From the NCBI RefSeq assembly GCF_008035925.1, contig NZ_CP036264.1, positions 9,541,766-9,605,765 of the forward strand: 64,000 nucleotides of DNA. The letters run 5' to 3'. The position numbers were made by a program, and so were the translations under genes. The notes beneath the pieces are model-generated. The model did not search any database, had not been told where the DNA came from, and was given only the letters and a program-made list of their open reading frames with translations. This stretch comes from Stieleria maiorica. GTDB lineage: Bacteria; Planctomycetota; Planctomycetia; Pirellulales; Pirellulaceae. Each line of letters begins with the position of its first letter. Position 1 is the stretch's first letter. Shown one piece after another: positions 53,309 through 61,360 of the stretch.

Positions 53309-53827
53309 TTATCGCTTCGTCACCGGAATTCGGCGTTTGCCTTTTTCGGGGTCCGCCTTTGGTAGCCAGACGACCAACACGCCGTCGGAAAGGTTCGCGG
53401 TGACCGCATCGGATTCGATCGCCAACGGCAATTCCAGCTTCCGCTCGAATTTGCCGCTGGGGCGTTCCCGTCGATGACGCTTGACCGTCGACGCCGCACC
53501 TTCATTGTTTTCGGCGGCGGAGCCGTTTTCCGCTGCTTCTTCATCGGACTTGGCATTCGCACCCGACACGCGTTGTCCGGAAATCGTCAACGTGTTCTCG
53601 TGCACATCGATTGCAATCGATTCGATCGGCACACCCGGCACGTCCAGCGTCACCTGATAGGCATCGTCGGTTTCATCGATGTCCATCGGGACCGGCATCC
53701 GATTCTGACGCGCCGCACGCCCCCGATCGGTTGCCTCACCGAAAAAGGATTCGACGAGTGTTCCCACATCCGTGGCCAATTCATCCATCAAACGTCCCGA
53801 CGCGGGGGACGGAAAAACCATACGCAT
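53309..53827 (-). CDS. Hsp20/alpha-crystallin small heat-shock protein
   Basis: A 172-residue protein. The alpha-crystallin domain has DIDETDDAYQVTLDVPGVPI, NTLTISGQR, and the C-terminal GVLVVWLPKA followed by RRIPV (I-x-V-like). A highly acidic, Ala/Ser/Glu-rich insert (EEAAENGSAAENNEGAAS) of about 20 residues breaks the usual beta5-beta7 region. It acts as an ATP-independent chaperone. ATG 53827 is used because upstream extension is not homologous. Confidence 0.92.
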   Translation of the reverse strand: MRMVFPSPASGRLMDELATDVGTLVESFFGEATDRGRAARQNRMPVPMDIDETDDAYQVTLDVPGVPIESIAIDVHENTLTISGQRVSGANAKSDEEAAENGSAAENNEGAASTVKRHRRERPSGKFERKLELPLAIESDAVTANLSDGVLVVWLPKADPEKGKRRIPVTKR

Positions 53828-54034
53828 TGCGATTGCTCCACGAAAGAGTTGAAGGTCGGTCGCCCGGTGAAGACTGTCATTGCGACAGTTTCGGGTTTCG
53901 TGGGGATGATGGATGCACGTGGTATGCCAATGGCGCATCGACCGCCCGGAAGGGCCGTCGTACCGGTGCGGAGCGACCGCCCGGAAGGGCCGTCGTACGT
54001 GGCGAGGCAACGGAGGGAGCTTCGCTCGCAAGGG
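53828..54034. repeat. Family B half-units in tandem
   Basis: CGACCGCCCGGAAGGGCCG occurs at about 53939 and 53968, each followed by TCGTAC. These are repeated half elements of family B. The region holds the Hsp20 promoter and the 3' end of the copper monooxygenase-like gene. Confidence 0.65.
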
Positions 54035-55996
54035 TCACTGCGTTTCGGCTTCTTGGCGGGTCAGCACGCCATCGCCGTCGGCGTCCAGGTCGTCAAAAAC
54101 CTTATGCAGCTTGCGTGGCGTTTGGGCCTTGGTCAGCTTGCCGTCTTTGTCGCGATCGATGCGATCGAAGGTCGCGAGTCGGACGGCGCGCTCGACCGCC
54201 GCCCGACGTCGTTCGGCCGTCGTGGGGCCGGAATCGTCGCGGTCGCGGGGAACCGACAAGTGGTAATAGCCGATCATCATTTCGTCCCAAGTCTGATCTC
54301 CCCACTTCACCGTCTTCGATGGATCGGGGTTGTTCAGGTTTGCGGCGCTGTTGTCAAACACTGCCCGGCACTCGATTCGATCACCGGCCTCCAACGGCAA
54401 CGGCTGCTTGAGGACATAGGTGGTTTGCCAATTGAAGTCATAGTGCGGGATCGACAACAAGACTTCGGAGGTGGACTTGATCGCATACTCGAACGACTTG
54501 CCGCGGACGTGCATGTGCGGACTCATGCTTAACAATTTCGCATCGGCAGGGAATTCGGGACTGACCGCTGCGACGGGATGATCCGCATCGCCCGGTGGAA
54601 TGGCAAATCGTGTTTGGACAGCGCTGGTGGTCACGATCTCGTGCGTGACCGTCGCTTCATCGACCAGACAGATTCCAAGTTCGCTTTGATCGGTTGCCGC
54701 TGTTCCGATCGGTGTGTAGTGAACCTGAAAGATCAGCTCGCTGCCGGCGGGGATTCGTTTGGCATGCCCGGCCGGCCAGGGTTCGACGCGTGCCCCGGGA
54801 ACGTAGCCGACCAAGAACCCGCGGGCGCCGTCCAACCCACGGCGTTGGCCTTTGGGTACCGCGAACGCCAGGATGTGATGGACGACGCTTCGGTTGCCCG
54901 GCTTCAGTTCGGCCGCTTCGACCCAGACGTCGTGATCCAACTTCGGATCGACCCGAAAGTATTGATAGCGCACGGCGCCCTCGGCGGGGACTTCGAACGG
55001 CTGGGAGCTGACGTTGAACACCAAGTCGGGCTGGCGCGGCAATTGCCAGCCCGCGACCTTGGCCGGCGGCACCGGCAGGTTGCTCAAGTCGCCGGCCGGC
55101 GCACCGGCCTGGGCCCAGTCATAGAGCAACTGCTTCTCCTCGTCGCTCAGACGTCGGGCATTGGCAAATTTGCCGTGTTCGGGATCGGCGTGCCAGGGCG
55201 GCATGCGTTGGTCGCGGACGACTTCGGCGATCATGTCGGCCCAACCGGCGACCTCTTCGTACTCGGTCAATGCAAACGGGGCGATCTCGCCCTCGCGATG
55301 ACACTCGACACAGTGGCGGTTGAGGATCGCTGCGATTTGCCCGCCGTAGGTTACCGCCGCATCGGTCTGGACGTCTTTCTTGCGACCGATGATGCAGCCC
55401 ACCGCCTCGGTCCGGGGAACAGAAACCTCTGTGCCGGCCAGCAACTCGTCGATCGCTTCACGCAGGTCGTTGCGACGTGGATTGTCGCGGACATATCCGA
55501 TTCCATACTGATCATCGACACGGCCCCGATAGCGCAGTCGACGCTGGTCGTCAAACACAAACACTTCGGGCGTACGCGTCGCACCGAGGTCGTCAGCCAG
55601 TCGACCACCGGCGTCTTTGACGATCGGGAAGGTCAGGCTTTGTCGCTGCGCAAACGCGCTGATGTCCAACAGCGAATCGTGTCGGTTGCTCATCACACCG
55701 ATCACACGGACACCCTTGTCGGCGAGCGTTTTGTGCATCGATTGCAACCGGACGGCGTAGAGCTTTGCCAGCGGACATTCGGTTCCCAGAAACGCCACGA
55801 CCAAATGGGAATCCTGCTGGAAATCCTCAAGCTGCCAGCGCCGGCCGCGATGGCCATCCAGATCGATGCGGGTCAAACGCTTGCCCAGTGCGGGCGAGGC
55901 GACGGGTTCATCGGCCGGTGAAGGCTGGACCAATGACCCGAGCAACAAAGCGAAACAGGCCGCGGATAATGGGATTCGTTTTTGGAGCTTCATCAT
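54035..55996 (-). CDS. Redoxin-cytochrome c-copper monooxygenase-like fusion with EF-hand
   Basis: A 653-residue secreted protein. A redoxin domain (VVAFLGTECPLAKLYAVRL, residues 60-180) is followed by a single haem motif HCVECHREGEIAPFAL (about residue 229) and a Cu(II)-dependent monooxygenase C-terminal-like domain with RSVVHHILAFAV (His-His), LIFQVHYTPIG and MSPHMHVRGKSFEY (HxMHxRG). The C-terminus has EF-hand pairs DRDKDGKLTKAQ and DADGDGVLTRQE. Such proteins are known in planctomycetes, but the substrate is unknown. ATG 55996 (or 55993). It is transcribed toward the Hsp20 gene. Confidence 0.92.
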   Translation of the reverse strand: MMKLQKRIPLSAACFALLLGSLVQPSPADEPVASPALGKRLTRIDLDGHRGRRWQLEDFQQDSHLVVAFLGTECPLAKLYAVRLQSMHKTLADKGVRVIGVMSNRHDSLLDISAFAQRQSLTFPIVKDAGGRLADDLGATRTPEVFVFDDQRRLRYRGRVDDQYGIGYVRDNPRRNDLREAIDELLAGTEVSVPRTEAVGCIIGRKKDVQTDAAVTYGGQIAAILNRHCVECHREGEIAPFALTEYEEVAGWADMIAEVVRDQRMPPWHADPEHGKFANARRLSDEEKQLLYDWAQAGAPAGDLSNLPVPPAKVAGWQLPRQPDLVFNVSSQPFEVPAEGAVRYQYFRVDPKLDHDVWVEAAELKPGNRSVVHHILAFAVPKGQRRGLDGARGFLVGYVPGARVEPWPAGHAKRIPAGSELIFQVHYTPIGTAATDQSELGICLVDEATVTHEIVTTSAVQTRFAIPPGDADHPVAAVSPEFPADAKLLSMSPHMHVRGKSFEYAIKSTSEVLLSIPHYDFNWQTTYVLKQPLPLEAGDRIECRAVFDNSAANLNNPDPSKTVKWGDQTWDEMMIGYYHLSVPRDRDDSGPTTAERRRAAVERAVRLATFDRIDRDKDGKLTKAQTPRKLHKVFDDLDADGDGVLTRQEAETQ

Positions 55997-56049
55997 GATT
56001 GTTGGGGAAACAATTCGGATCTAGCGAACGGACGTCAATCGTGGAACAA

Positions 56050-56136
56050 ACGTAGCTACCTTCGTCAGAAGGTGGATTCCCGGTGTCATCGTCTTCCTCG
56101 CAGGGCTTTTTCCACGCTCTGGCGAGCGTAGCTACA
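56050..56136. repeat. Intergenic palindromic repeat, family D
   Basis: GTAGCTACCTTCGTCAGAAG and GCTCTGGCGAGCGTAGCTAC. It lies between the divergent monooxygenase-like and fructosamine-kinase-like genes. Confidence 0.75.
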
Positions 56137-56218
56137 TTGAGCCGGTATCGTCTCTGTAGAATACCCACGCCGACACCGCCAGGTTTCATTCTTGTGCTGA
56201 AAATTATCGCTTCGCATC

Positions 56219-57145
56219 ATGCTTGCAGACACCCTGTCTGAATTACTCGACACGCCACTGGACGTCGTCGACCAGCGTCCACTCGGCGGAGGTTGCATCA
56301 GCGAAGCCTCCGTCGTGACGGTTCGCTGGGATAACCCGCAATCTTGGCAACTCTCCGGAAATCTCCCCGCGGCCGAGCCACAAACTCAGCTGCTGATCAA
56401 ACGCAATTCGGCGGACATGGTTTCGAATTTTCGCTGCGAAGCCCGCGGATTGCAGGCATTGGCCGACGTAAACGCGATCCGCGTCCCCAGGGTTTTCGCC
56501 ACCGATGTCGTGGAGGGACAGGCGTATTTGGCGATGGAATTCATTCCCAACGCCGCCCCACGATCATCGTCCCAGGCGTTCAGCGAATTCGGGCGACAGC
56601 TGGCCCGGCTGCACCGCGCGAGCATCGGCGATTCCGTGGGTTGGCCCGAGGACAATTACCTCGGGTCGGCCGAGCAACCCAATGGGGCCTGCGGTTCGTG
56701 GGCGGAGTTCTTCGCCACGCGACGCATCGGGTTCCAGATCCGTTGGGCCACCGACCAGGGGCTGGCCGATGCGACGTTGAAGTCCGATTGCCAGCGGATC
56801 ATCGACCGGATGGAGGACCTGCTGTCAGGGCGGGAGGAGACGTTGTCGCTGTTGCACGGGGACCTGTGGAGCGGCAACTATTTGTTCGACACCGCGGGTC
56901 AACCCGCGTTGATCGACCCGGCGGTGTATCGGGGATGTCGCGAGGCCGAGTGGGGCATGATCAAGTGGTTTGGCAGTTGCCCTGACGAATTCGAACAGGC
57001 TTACGTCAGCGAGTGGCCGATGGCGGACGGCTGGCGACGGCGGGTCGCCGTCTACATGCTGTACCACCAGCTGAACCATTTAAATCTATTTGGCTCGTCG
57101 TATGCGAGTACGTGCCGCCGGACGGCCGAGGCGGTGTTGAAGTAG
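56219..57145 (+). CDS. Fructosamine kinase-like protein
   Basis: A 308-residue protein of the Fn3K/ketosamine-3-kinase fold. The catalytic loop LLHGDLWSGN lies at residues 211-220; PALIDPAVYRGCREAEWGM holds the DxD-like metal site. The N-terminal segment (LGGGCISEASVVTV) has the nucleotide loop. It phosphorylates glycated amines to start deglycation. ATG 56219 follows TTCGCATC; no clear ribosome-binding site. Confidence 0.92.
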   Translation: MLADTLSELLDTPLDVVDQRPLGGGCISEASVVTVRWDNPQSWQLSGNLPAAEPQTQLLIKRNSADMVSNFRCEARGLQALADVNAIRVPRVFATDVVEGQAYLAMEFIPNAAPRSSSQAFSEFGRQLARLHRASIGDSVGWPEDNYLGSAEQPNGACGSWAEFFATRRIGFQIRWATDQGLADATLKSDCQRIIDRMEDLLSGREETLSLLHGDLWSGNYLFDTAGQPALIDPAVYRGCREAEWGMIKWFGSCPDEFEQAYVSEWPMADGWRRRVAVYMLYHQLNHLNLFGSSYASTCRRTAEAVLK

Positions 57146-57577
57146 GAGAAGGCTTTCATGAGGACGAATCGACTCTCCCCTCGCTACGCTCGACCCCATA
57201 GGCGCCAAGTTAAGGCGGGGAACGATCGAACACGCGACGTCACCCTCCCTTCCAGTGCGTTGGTGTCTACACAAATCGGTCCGCAGTTTAGAGCGTGGCT
57301 TCCCTCTCCCTAAAACAGATCGCGTAAACAGAAATTGAAATTGATCGCGGAAGGATGATGACTGCGATCTGTTTTGGGGAGAGGGGTTGGGGGTGAGGGG
57401 CCGTACACCCAACCAGTTTCCGCGGTGCTGGCCCCCTCATCCCCAGCCCTTCTCCCCCGCAAAGCCGGGGGAGAAGGGAGCCATTGTGCGTTGTGCTGAC
57501 ATCAATGCTTCCAACTTGGGTTTCGTCATTCTTCGGCCCCCATGCCCTCCAAAATCTTCCTACCCCAATCGCCACCT
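57146..57577. repeat. Gap with two short purine/pyrimidine palindromes
   Basis: 432 bp between convergent genes. CTTCCCTCTCCCTAAAACAG at about 57298 and CTGTTTTGGGGAGAGGGG at about 57370 form an inverted pair. At 57425-57482 CCCAGCCCTTCTCCCCCGC and GCCGGGGGAGAAGGGAG form a strong hairpin. Such motifs are frequent planctomycete intergenic repeats and may end both transcripts. Confidence 0.6.
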
Positions 57578-58693
57578 CTAACAATGCGCCCGGATTGCCG
57601 TTTCGACTTCGGCGGGATCGACGTCGCCGACCAATTCCACGTGCCCGATCTTGGTCGGCAAAATGAAACGCAATTTTCCGTGGGCGACTTTCTTGTCGCG
57701 CATCATCACCGGCAGCATGGCGGCGACGTCGGCTTCGGGGAACGTGATCGGCAGCCGGCAAGCCTGCAGCACCTCGGTTTGACGCTCCAGCACCCCCGCA
57801 TCGCAGCGGCCCAACCGGATCGCCAGCGAGGCGGCCATTTGCATGCCGATCGAAACGGCTTCGCCGTGCAGCAGGGTTCCATACCCGGCTGTCGCTTCGA
57901 TGGCGTGGGCGAAGGTGTGTCCATAATTCAGGATCGCACGACGGCCGCTGGTTTCACGTTCGTCTTCGCCGACGACGCGAGCCTTGGCCAAACAGCTCTG
58001 CCGGATCGCATACCGCAACACCTCGGGATCACGTTCGACGAGCGCCTTCGCGTTGGATTCCAAGTAGTCAAAGAAGACGGCATCGTCGATCACGCCGTAC
58101 TTGACGACTTCGGCCAGTCCGCTCAAGTAGCTGCGGTCTGGCAGGGTCTTCATCGCCAGCGTATCGATCCAAACCAGTTCGGGTTGCCAGAACGCACCGA
58201 CCATGTTCTTGGCCCCGGACAGGTTGATGCCCGTCTTTCCGCCGACGCTGCTGTCGACCATCGCCAGCAACGTCGTCGGGACTTGGACGAAGCGGATTCC
58301 ACGGGCGAACGATGCGGCGACAAATCCGGCCAGGTCGCCGATCACCCCGCCGCCGACGGCAACGACGACGCTGCGTCGATCCGCCCCCCGGTCGAGCATC
58401 CAATCCAACAGCTGGCCGAACTGGGCGATCGACTTGCTGGGCTCGCCCGAGGGCACCGCCGCGGCGTCGACCCGGGTGGATTCAACGCGGATTTGCGCGG
58501 CCAACGCCTCGGCCCAAGGTTCGACGGCGGCATCGTAGATCAGCAGCACGTGACTGACATCGCCCAGCGATCTGGCAAACGCAGCGGCAAATCGCCCGGT
58601 TGCCCCTGTGGCAATATGAATTGGATAACTACGATCACCCAAGTCGACTGAAACGGTGCTTTCACCGGGATCGCTGGCAAGCTCTGAATTCAT
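57578..58693 (-). CDS. aroB: 3-dehydroquinate synthase
   Basis: A 371-residue protein. NAD and substrate motifs: AVPSGEPSKS, VVAVGGGVIGDLAGFVAAS, PTTLLAMVDSSVGGKTGIN, GLAEVVKYG, RAILNYGHTFAHAIE and HGEAVSIGM. All key AroB residues are present, and the length is typical. It converts DAHP to 3-dehydroquinate in the shikimate pathway. ATG 58693 follows from the N-terminal homology; upstream in-frame sequence to 58921 is antisense to the next gene. It diverges from the small membrane protein gene. Confidence 0.96.
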   Translation of the reverse strand: MNSELASDPGESTVSVDLGDRSYPIHIATGATGRFAAAFARSLGDVSHVLLIYDAAVEPWAEALAAQIRVESTRVDAAAVPSGEPSKSIAQFGQLLDWMLDRGADRRSVVVAVGGGVIGDLAGFVAASFARGIRFVQVPTTLLAMVDSSVGGKTGINLSGAKNMVGAFWQPELVWIDTLAMKTLPDRSYLSGLAEVVKYGVIDDAVFFDYLESNAKALVERDPEVLRYAIRQSCLAKARVVGEDERETSGRRAILNYGHTFAHAIEATAGYGTLLHGEAVSIGMQMAASLAIRLGRCDAGVLERQTEVLQACRLPITFPEADVAAMLPVMMRDKKVAHGKLRFILPTKIGHVELVGDVDPAEVETAIRAHC

Positions 58694-58767
58694 TGTGTCG
58701 TCATCTATACGGACTCGGTGATCGTTTCGAGATCGATCTCCCTTGTAATTTTTCGGCAGTTTAACCG

Positions 58768-59397
58768 ATGACCTCTCCGAACGACGACCAGACCGACCGG
58801 CACGCCGACAAATACAACGACCCCCGCGCCCAGATCTCGCGGCGGGGAATTCTGATCGGTCTGGGCGTCGTGCTGTTCGGGATCGCCGGGGCCGCCCTGA
58901 GCATCTGGGCGCGGCGAACACGGTTGGAGCAGACCACCAAGTTTTGGGGGCCCGAAACGATCCAGGCGTTCCAGTTGGCCGCGGAAATTCACTTGATCGT
59001 CCAGCCCGAACCGCTGAGCGAACCTTCGACCGAGCTGCTGAGCGAGGGGGCCGAACCGGTTCGTTTGACCGGCATGCCGGGGCTGGGGCACCTGCGTCAC
59101 CTGCTGCTCGATGACCGCAGTTACCTGTGGTCGTCGGTGAAGAACGAACCGATGCGATCGCGTTTGGGGCAAACCAAGTGCATGATGCTGCGGTTCTCCG
59201 ATCCCGAAGCCGAGCGGTTTCCCGACGCCGAAATCATCATCGATCTGGATCAGGGCTGGATCGGCAAACACGACGGTGACCGTCAGATTCGGCTGAACGA
59301 GCGGTTTCGAAACGCCGTGCCGGCATTCTTGACCCAGGTCGCCGACTACGAACCGCTGCGGGTGGAGATGCGGGAAACAAACCCGCCAGGGGAATAA
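58768..59397 (+). CDS. Membrane-anchored protein of unknown function
   Basis: A 209-residue protein with a basic cytoplasmic head and one membrane helix (RRGILIGLGVVLFGIAGAAL, about residues 25-45). The C-terminal part contains GMPGLGHLRHLLLDDRSYLW and AEIIIDLDQGWIGKHDGD. I recognise no family. It may be a planctomycete lineage-specific protein. ATG 58768. Confidence 0.7.
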   Translation: MTSPNDDQTDRHADKYNDPRAQISRRGILIGLGVVLFGIAGAALSIWARRTRLEQTTKFWGPETIQAFQLAAEIHLIVQPEPLSEPSTELLSEGAEPVRLTGMPGLGHLRHLLLDDRSYLWSSVKNEPMRSRLGQTKCMMLRFSDPEAERFPDAEIIIDLDQGWIGKHDGDRQIRLNERFRNAVPAFLTQVADYEPLRVEMRETNPPGE

Positions 59398-59621
59398 GCC
59401 CCCCCAAAACGCGAAGGCAATTTCAATCGATTCAGCTGGCACGATCCGCGCGGTGGGTACAAAACTGCAGCGATTGCGTTTGCAGAATGTGGATTTCAGC
59501 TGTGCTGGTTTATCCCTCATTCGCTTATACTTAAGGGGCAAGCAGTCGACAATTTCGGTCACTGTCGTCCCGTTTTCTACGTGACCCCCTCTTCTTCCGC
59601 ACGACTCCAGGAATCGCTTTC
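59398..59621. promoter_or_regulatory. Intergenic region with a candidate promoter
   Basis: 224 bp with TATACT at 59526-59531 (a -10 hexamer) and a weak upstream element CTGGTT at 59505-59510. AGGA before the GTG at 59622 is the ribosome-binding site. Nothing else is recognised. Confidence 0.3.
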
Positions 59622-61274
59622 GTGAGCACAGCAGCCAATTCCGATAAGGCACTGGGCCCCGATGAGGCACTGGACGGCGCCGAATCGCAAGTCCCGATGA
59701 ACGACGACCTGGAGACGAATGAAATTGGCGTTACCGAAACGGTCGCTGCGGAGCAGGGCGAAGGCGACGACGACGAGCCGGTCGGCACAGGTCACCGGTT
59801 TCTGGTCTTCCAAGCGATGCCGGCGTGGTTGGTCAGCACGCTCGTGCACGCGCTGATCCTGCTGATCCTGGGATTGGTCTCGATCGCCGATCCGATTCAG
59901 ATCGTCAACGTGTTGACGGCATCCAGCTCGGGTGACGACGGCCCGGAAATCGAAGAACTCTCGATCGAGGAATTCGACCCCGGCGAAATCGAAGAGGCCG
60001 AGGAGATGACCGAGGAAGTGGAGATCACCGACCCGGTCGAAATGGTCGAACCGGTGGCGATGGAGGTGCCCACACTGGACATCGCTGCGGTCCCGTTGGA
60101 CATGAGCGATTTCGCGGCCGACATGGCCCCCGCCGCGACGACGCTGCAGTCGATGGCTTCGATGAGCATGAAGCCGATGGGCAGCCGAAGCTCGGAAATG
60201 AAGGAGAAACTGCTGCGAAAATACGGCGGAACCGACAGCAGTGAAGCGGCGGTCACCGAAGCGCTGAAGTGGTTTTCACGCCATCAAATCCGCAGCGGAC
60301 CGACCGCCGGGGCGTGGACGTTCCAACACGAATTGGTCTGTCGCGGTGCCTGTGGAAACGGCTGCACCCAGCCGAACCGAGCCAAACAACTCAATGCCGC
60401 CACCTCGCTGGCCCTGCTGCCGTTCATGGGAGCCGGCCAGACGCACCTGAAAGGTGAATTCAAAGACGTCGTGATGGGCGGCTTGCGATTCCTGGTTCAG
60501 AACGGAAAACCCGGAAAAGAACAGGGATTGCCCTACATCGATTACACCGGCGGCGGCAACATGTACGACCACGGGCTGGCCGCGATCACACTGTGCGAAG
60601 CGTACGCGATGACAGGTGATCCGGACCTGGCCGGCCCGGCCCAAGCCGCACTCAACTACATCGCCCTGGCGCAGTGCCGTGACGGCGGCTGGCGGTACCA
60701 GAAACAAGACTCCAGCGGCGGCGACACGTCGGTCGTCGGCTGGCAGGTGATGGCGCTCAAAAGTGGGCACATGGGACACCTGATGATCCCGCCCAACGTC
60801 ATCCAAGGCTCCACACTGTTCCTGGACCGCGTCTCCAGCGACGGCGGTTCGATCTACGGCTACAACAAACCGTCCACCACGCCCCGACCGGCGACCACCG
60901 CCGTCGGCCTGCTGTGCCGGATGTACACCGGCTGGGACAAAAACCACCCCGGAATCCAAAAGGGCGTCGGGCACCTCGCCAAAATCGGCGTCAAAAAGCC
61001 CGACTTGTACTACAACTACTATGCCGCCCAGGTGCTCCGCCACCACGGCGGAAAGGAGTGGGACAAGTTCAACGCCGAATTGCGGGATTGGCTGGTCGAA
61101 ACCCAGGATCAATCCAAAGGTGCCAAGGGCAGCTGGTATTTTAATGGTGCCCCCCACATGAGCGAAGCCGGGCGGCTGTGCCTGACCTCCTTCGCCACCA
61201 TGATCCTGGAAGTCTACTACCGGCACATGCCGCTGTACGCCGAAGCCGCTGCGGAAGAAGAATTCCCGCTGTAG
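59622..61274 (+). CDS. TonB-like-anchored terpene-cyclase-fold repeat protein
   Basis: A 550-residue protein from GTG 59622. An acidic cytoplasmic head is followed by one helix (AWLVSTLVHALILLILGLV, about residues 68-87) that resembles a TonB/TolA-type anchor, then an acidic linker (EIEEAEEMTEEVEI). The C-terminal half is an alpha/alpha-barrel with repeats DGGWRYQK, YTGGGNMYDHGLAAI, YYNYYAAQVLRHHGG and GAKGSWYFNGA, like squalene-hopene cyclase or prenyltransferase repeats. CRGACGNGCTQPN is Cys-rich. It is a common planctomycete family of unknown function. It is 86 bp before guaB. Confidence 0.85.
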   Translation: MSTAANSDKALGPDEALDGAESQVPMNDDLETNEIGVTETVAAEQGEGDDDEPVGTGHRFLVFQAMPAWLVSTLVHALILLILGLVSIADPIQIVNVLTASSSGDDGPEIEELSIEEFDPGEIEEAEEMTEEVEITDPVEMVEPVAMEVPTLDIAAVPLDMSDFAADMAPAATTLQSMASMSMKPMGSRSSEMKEKLLRKYGGTDSSEAAVTEALKWFSRHQIRSGPTAGAWTFQHELVCRGACGNGCTQPNRAKQLNAATSLALLPFMGAGQTHLKGEFKDVVMGGLRFLVQNGKPGKEQGLPYIDYTGGGNMYDHGLAAITLCEAYAMTGDPDLAGPAQAALNYIALAQCRDGGWRYQKQDSSGGDTSVVGWQVMALKSGHMGHLMIPPNVIQGSTLFLDRVSSDGGSIYGYNKPSTTPRPATTAVGLLCRMYTGWDKNHPGIQKGVGHLAKIGVKKPDLYYNYYAAQVLRHHGGKEWDKFNAELRDWLVETQDQSKGAKGSWYFNGAPHMSEAGRLCLTSFATMILEVYYRHMPLYAEAAAEEEFPL

Positions 61275-61360
61275 TTTGGCGACTTCCGTTCCCGATCCGT
61301 CTTCGTCATACTGCCAAGCTTTTCCCGTTTCGCAGCTTCGCTCGGTCAGGAATGTTCGGC

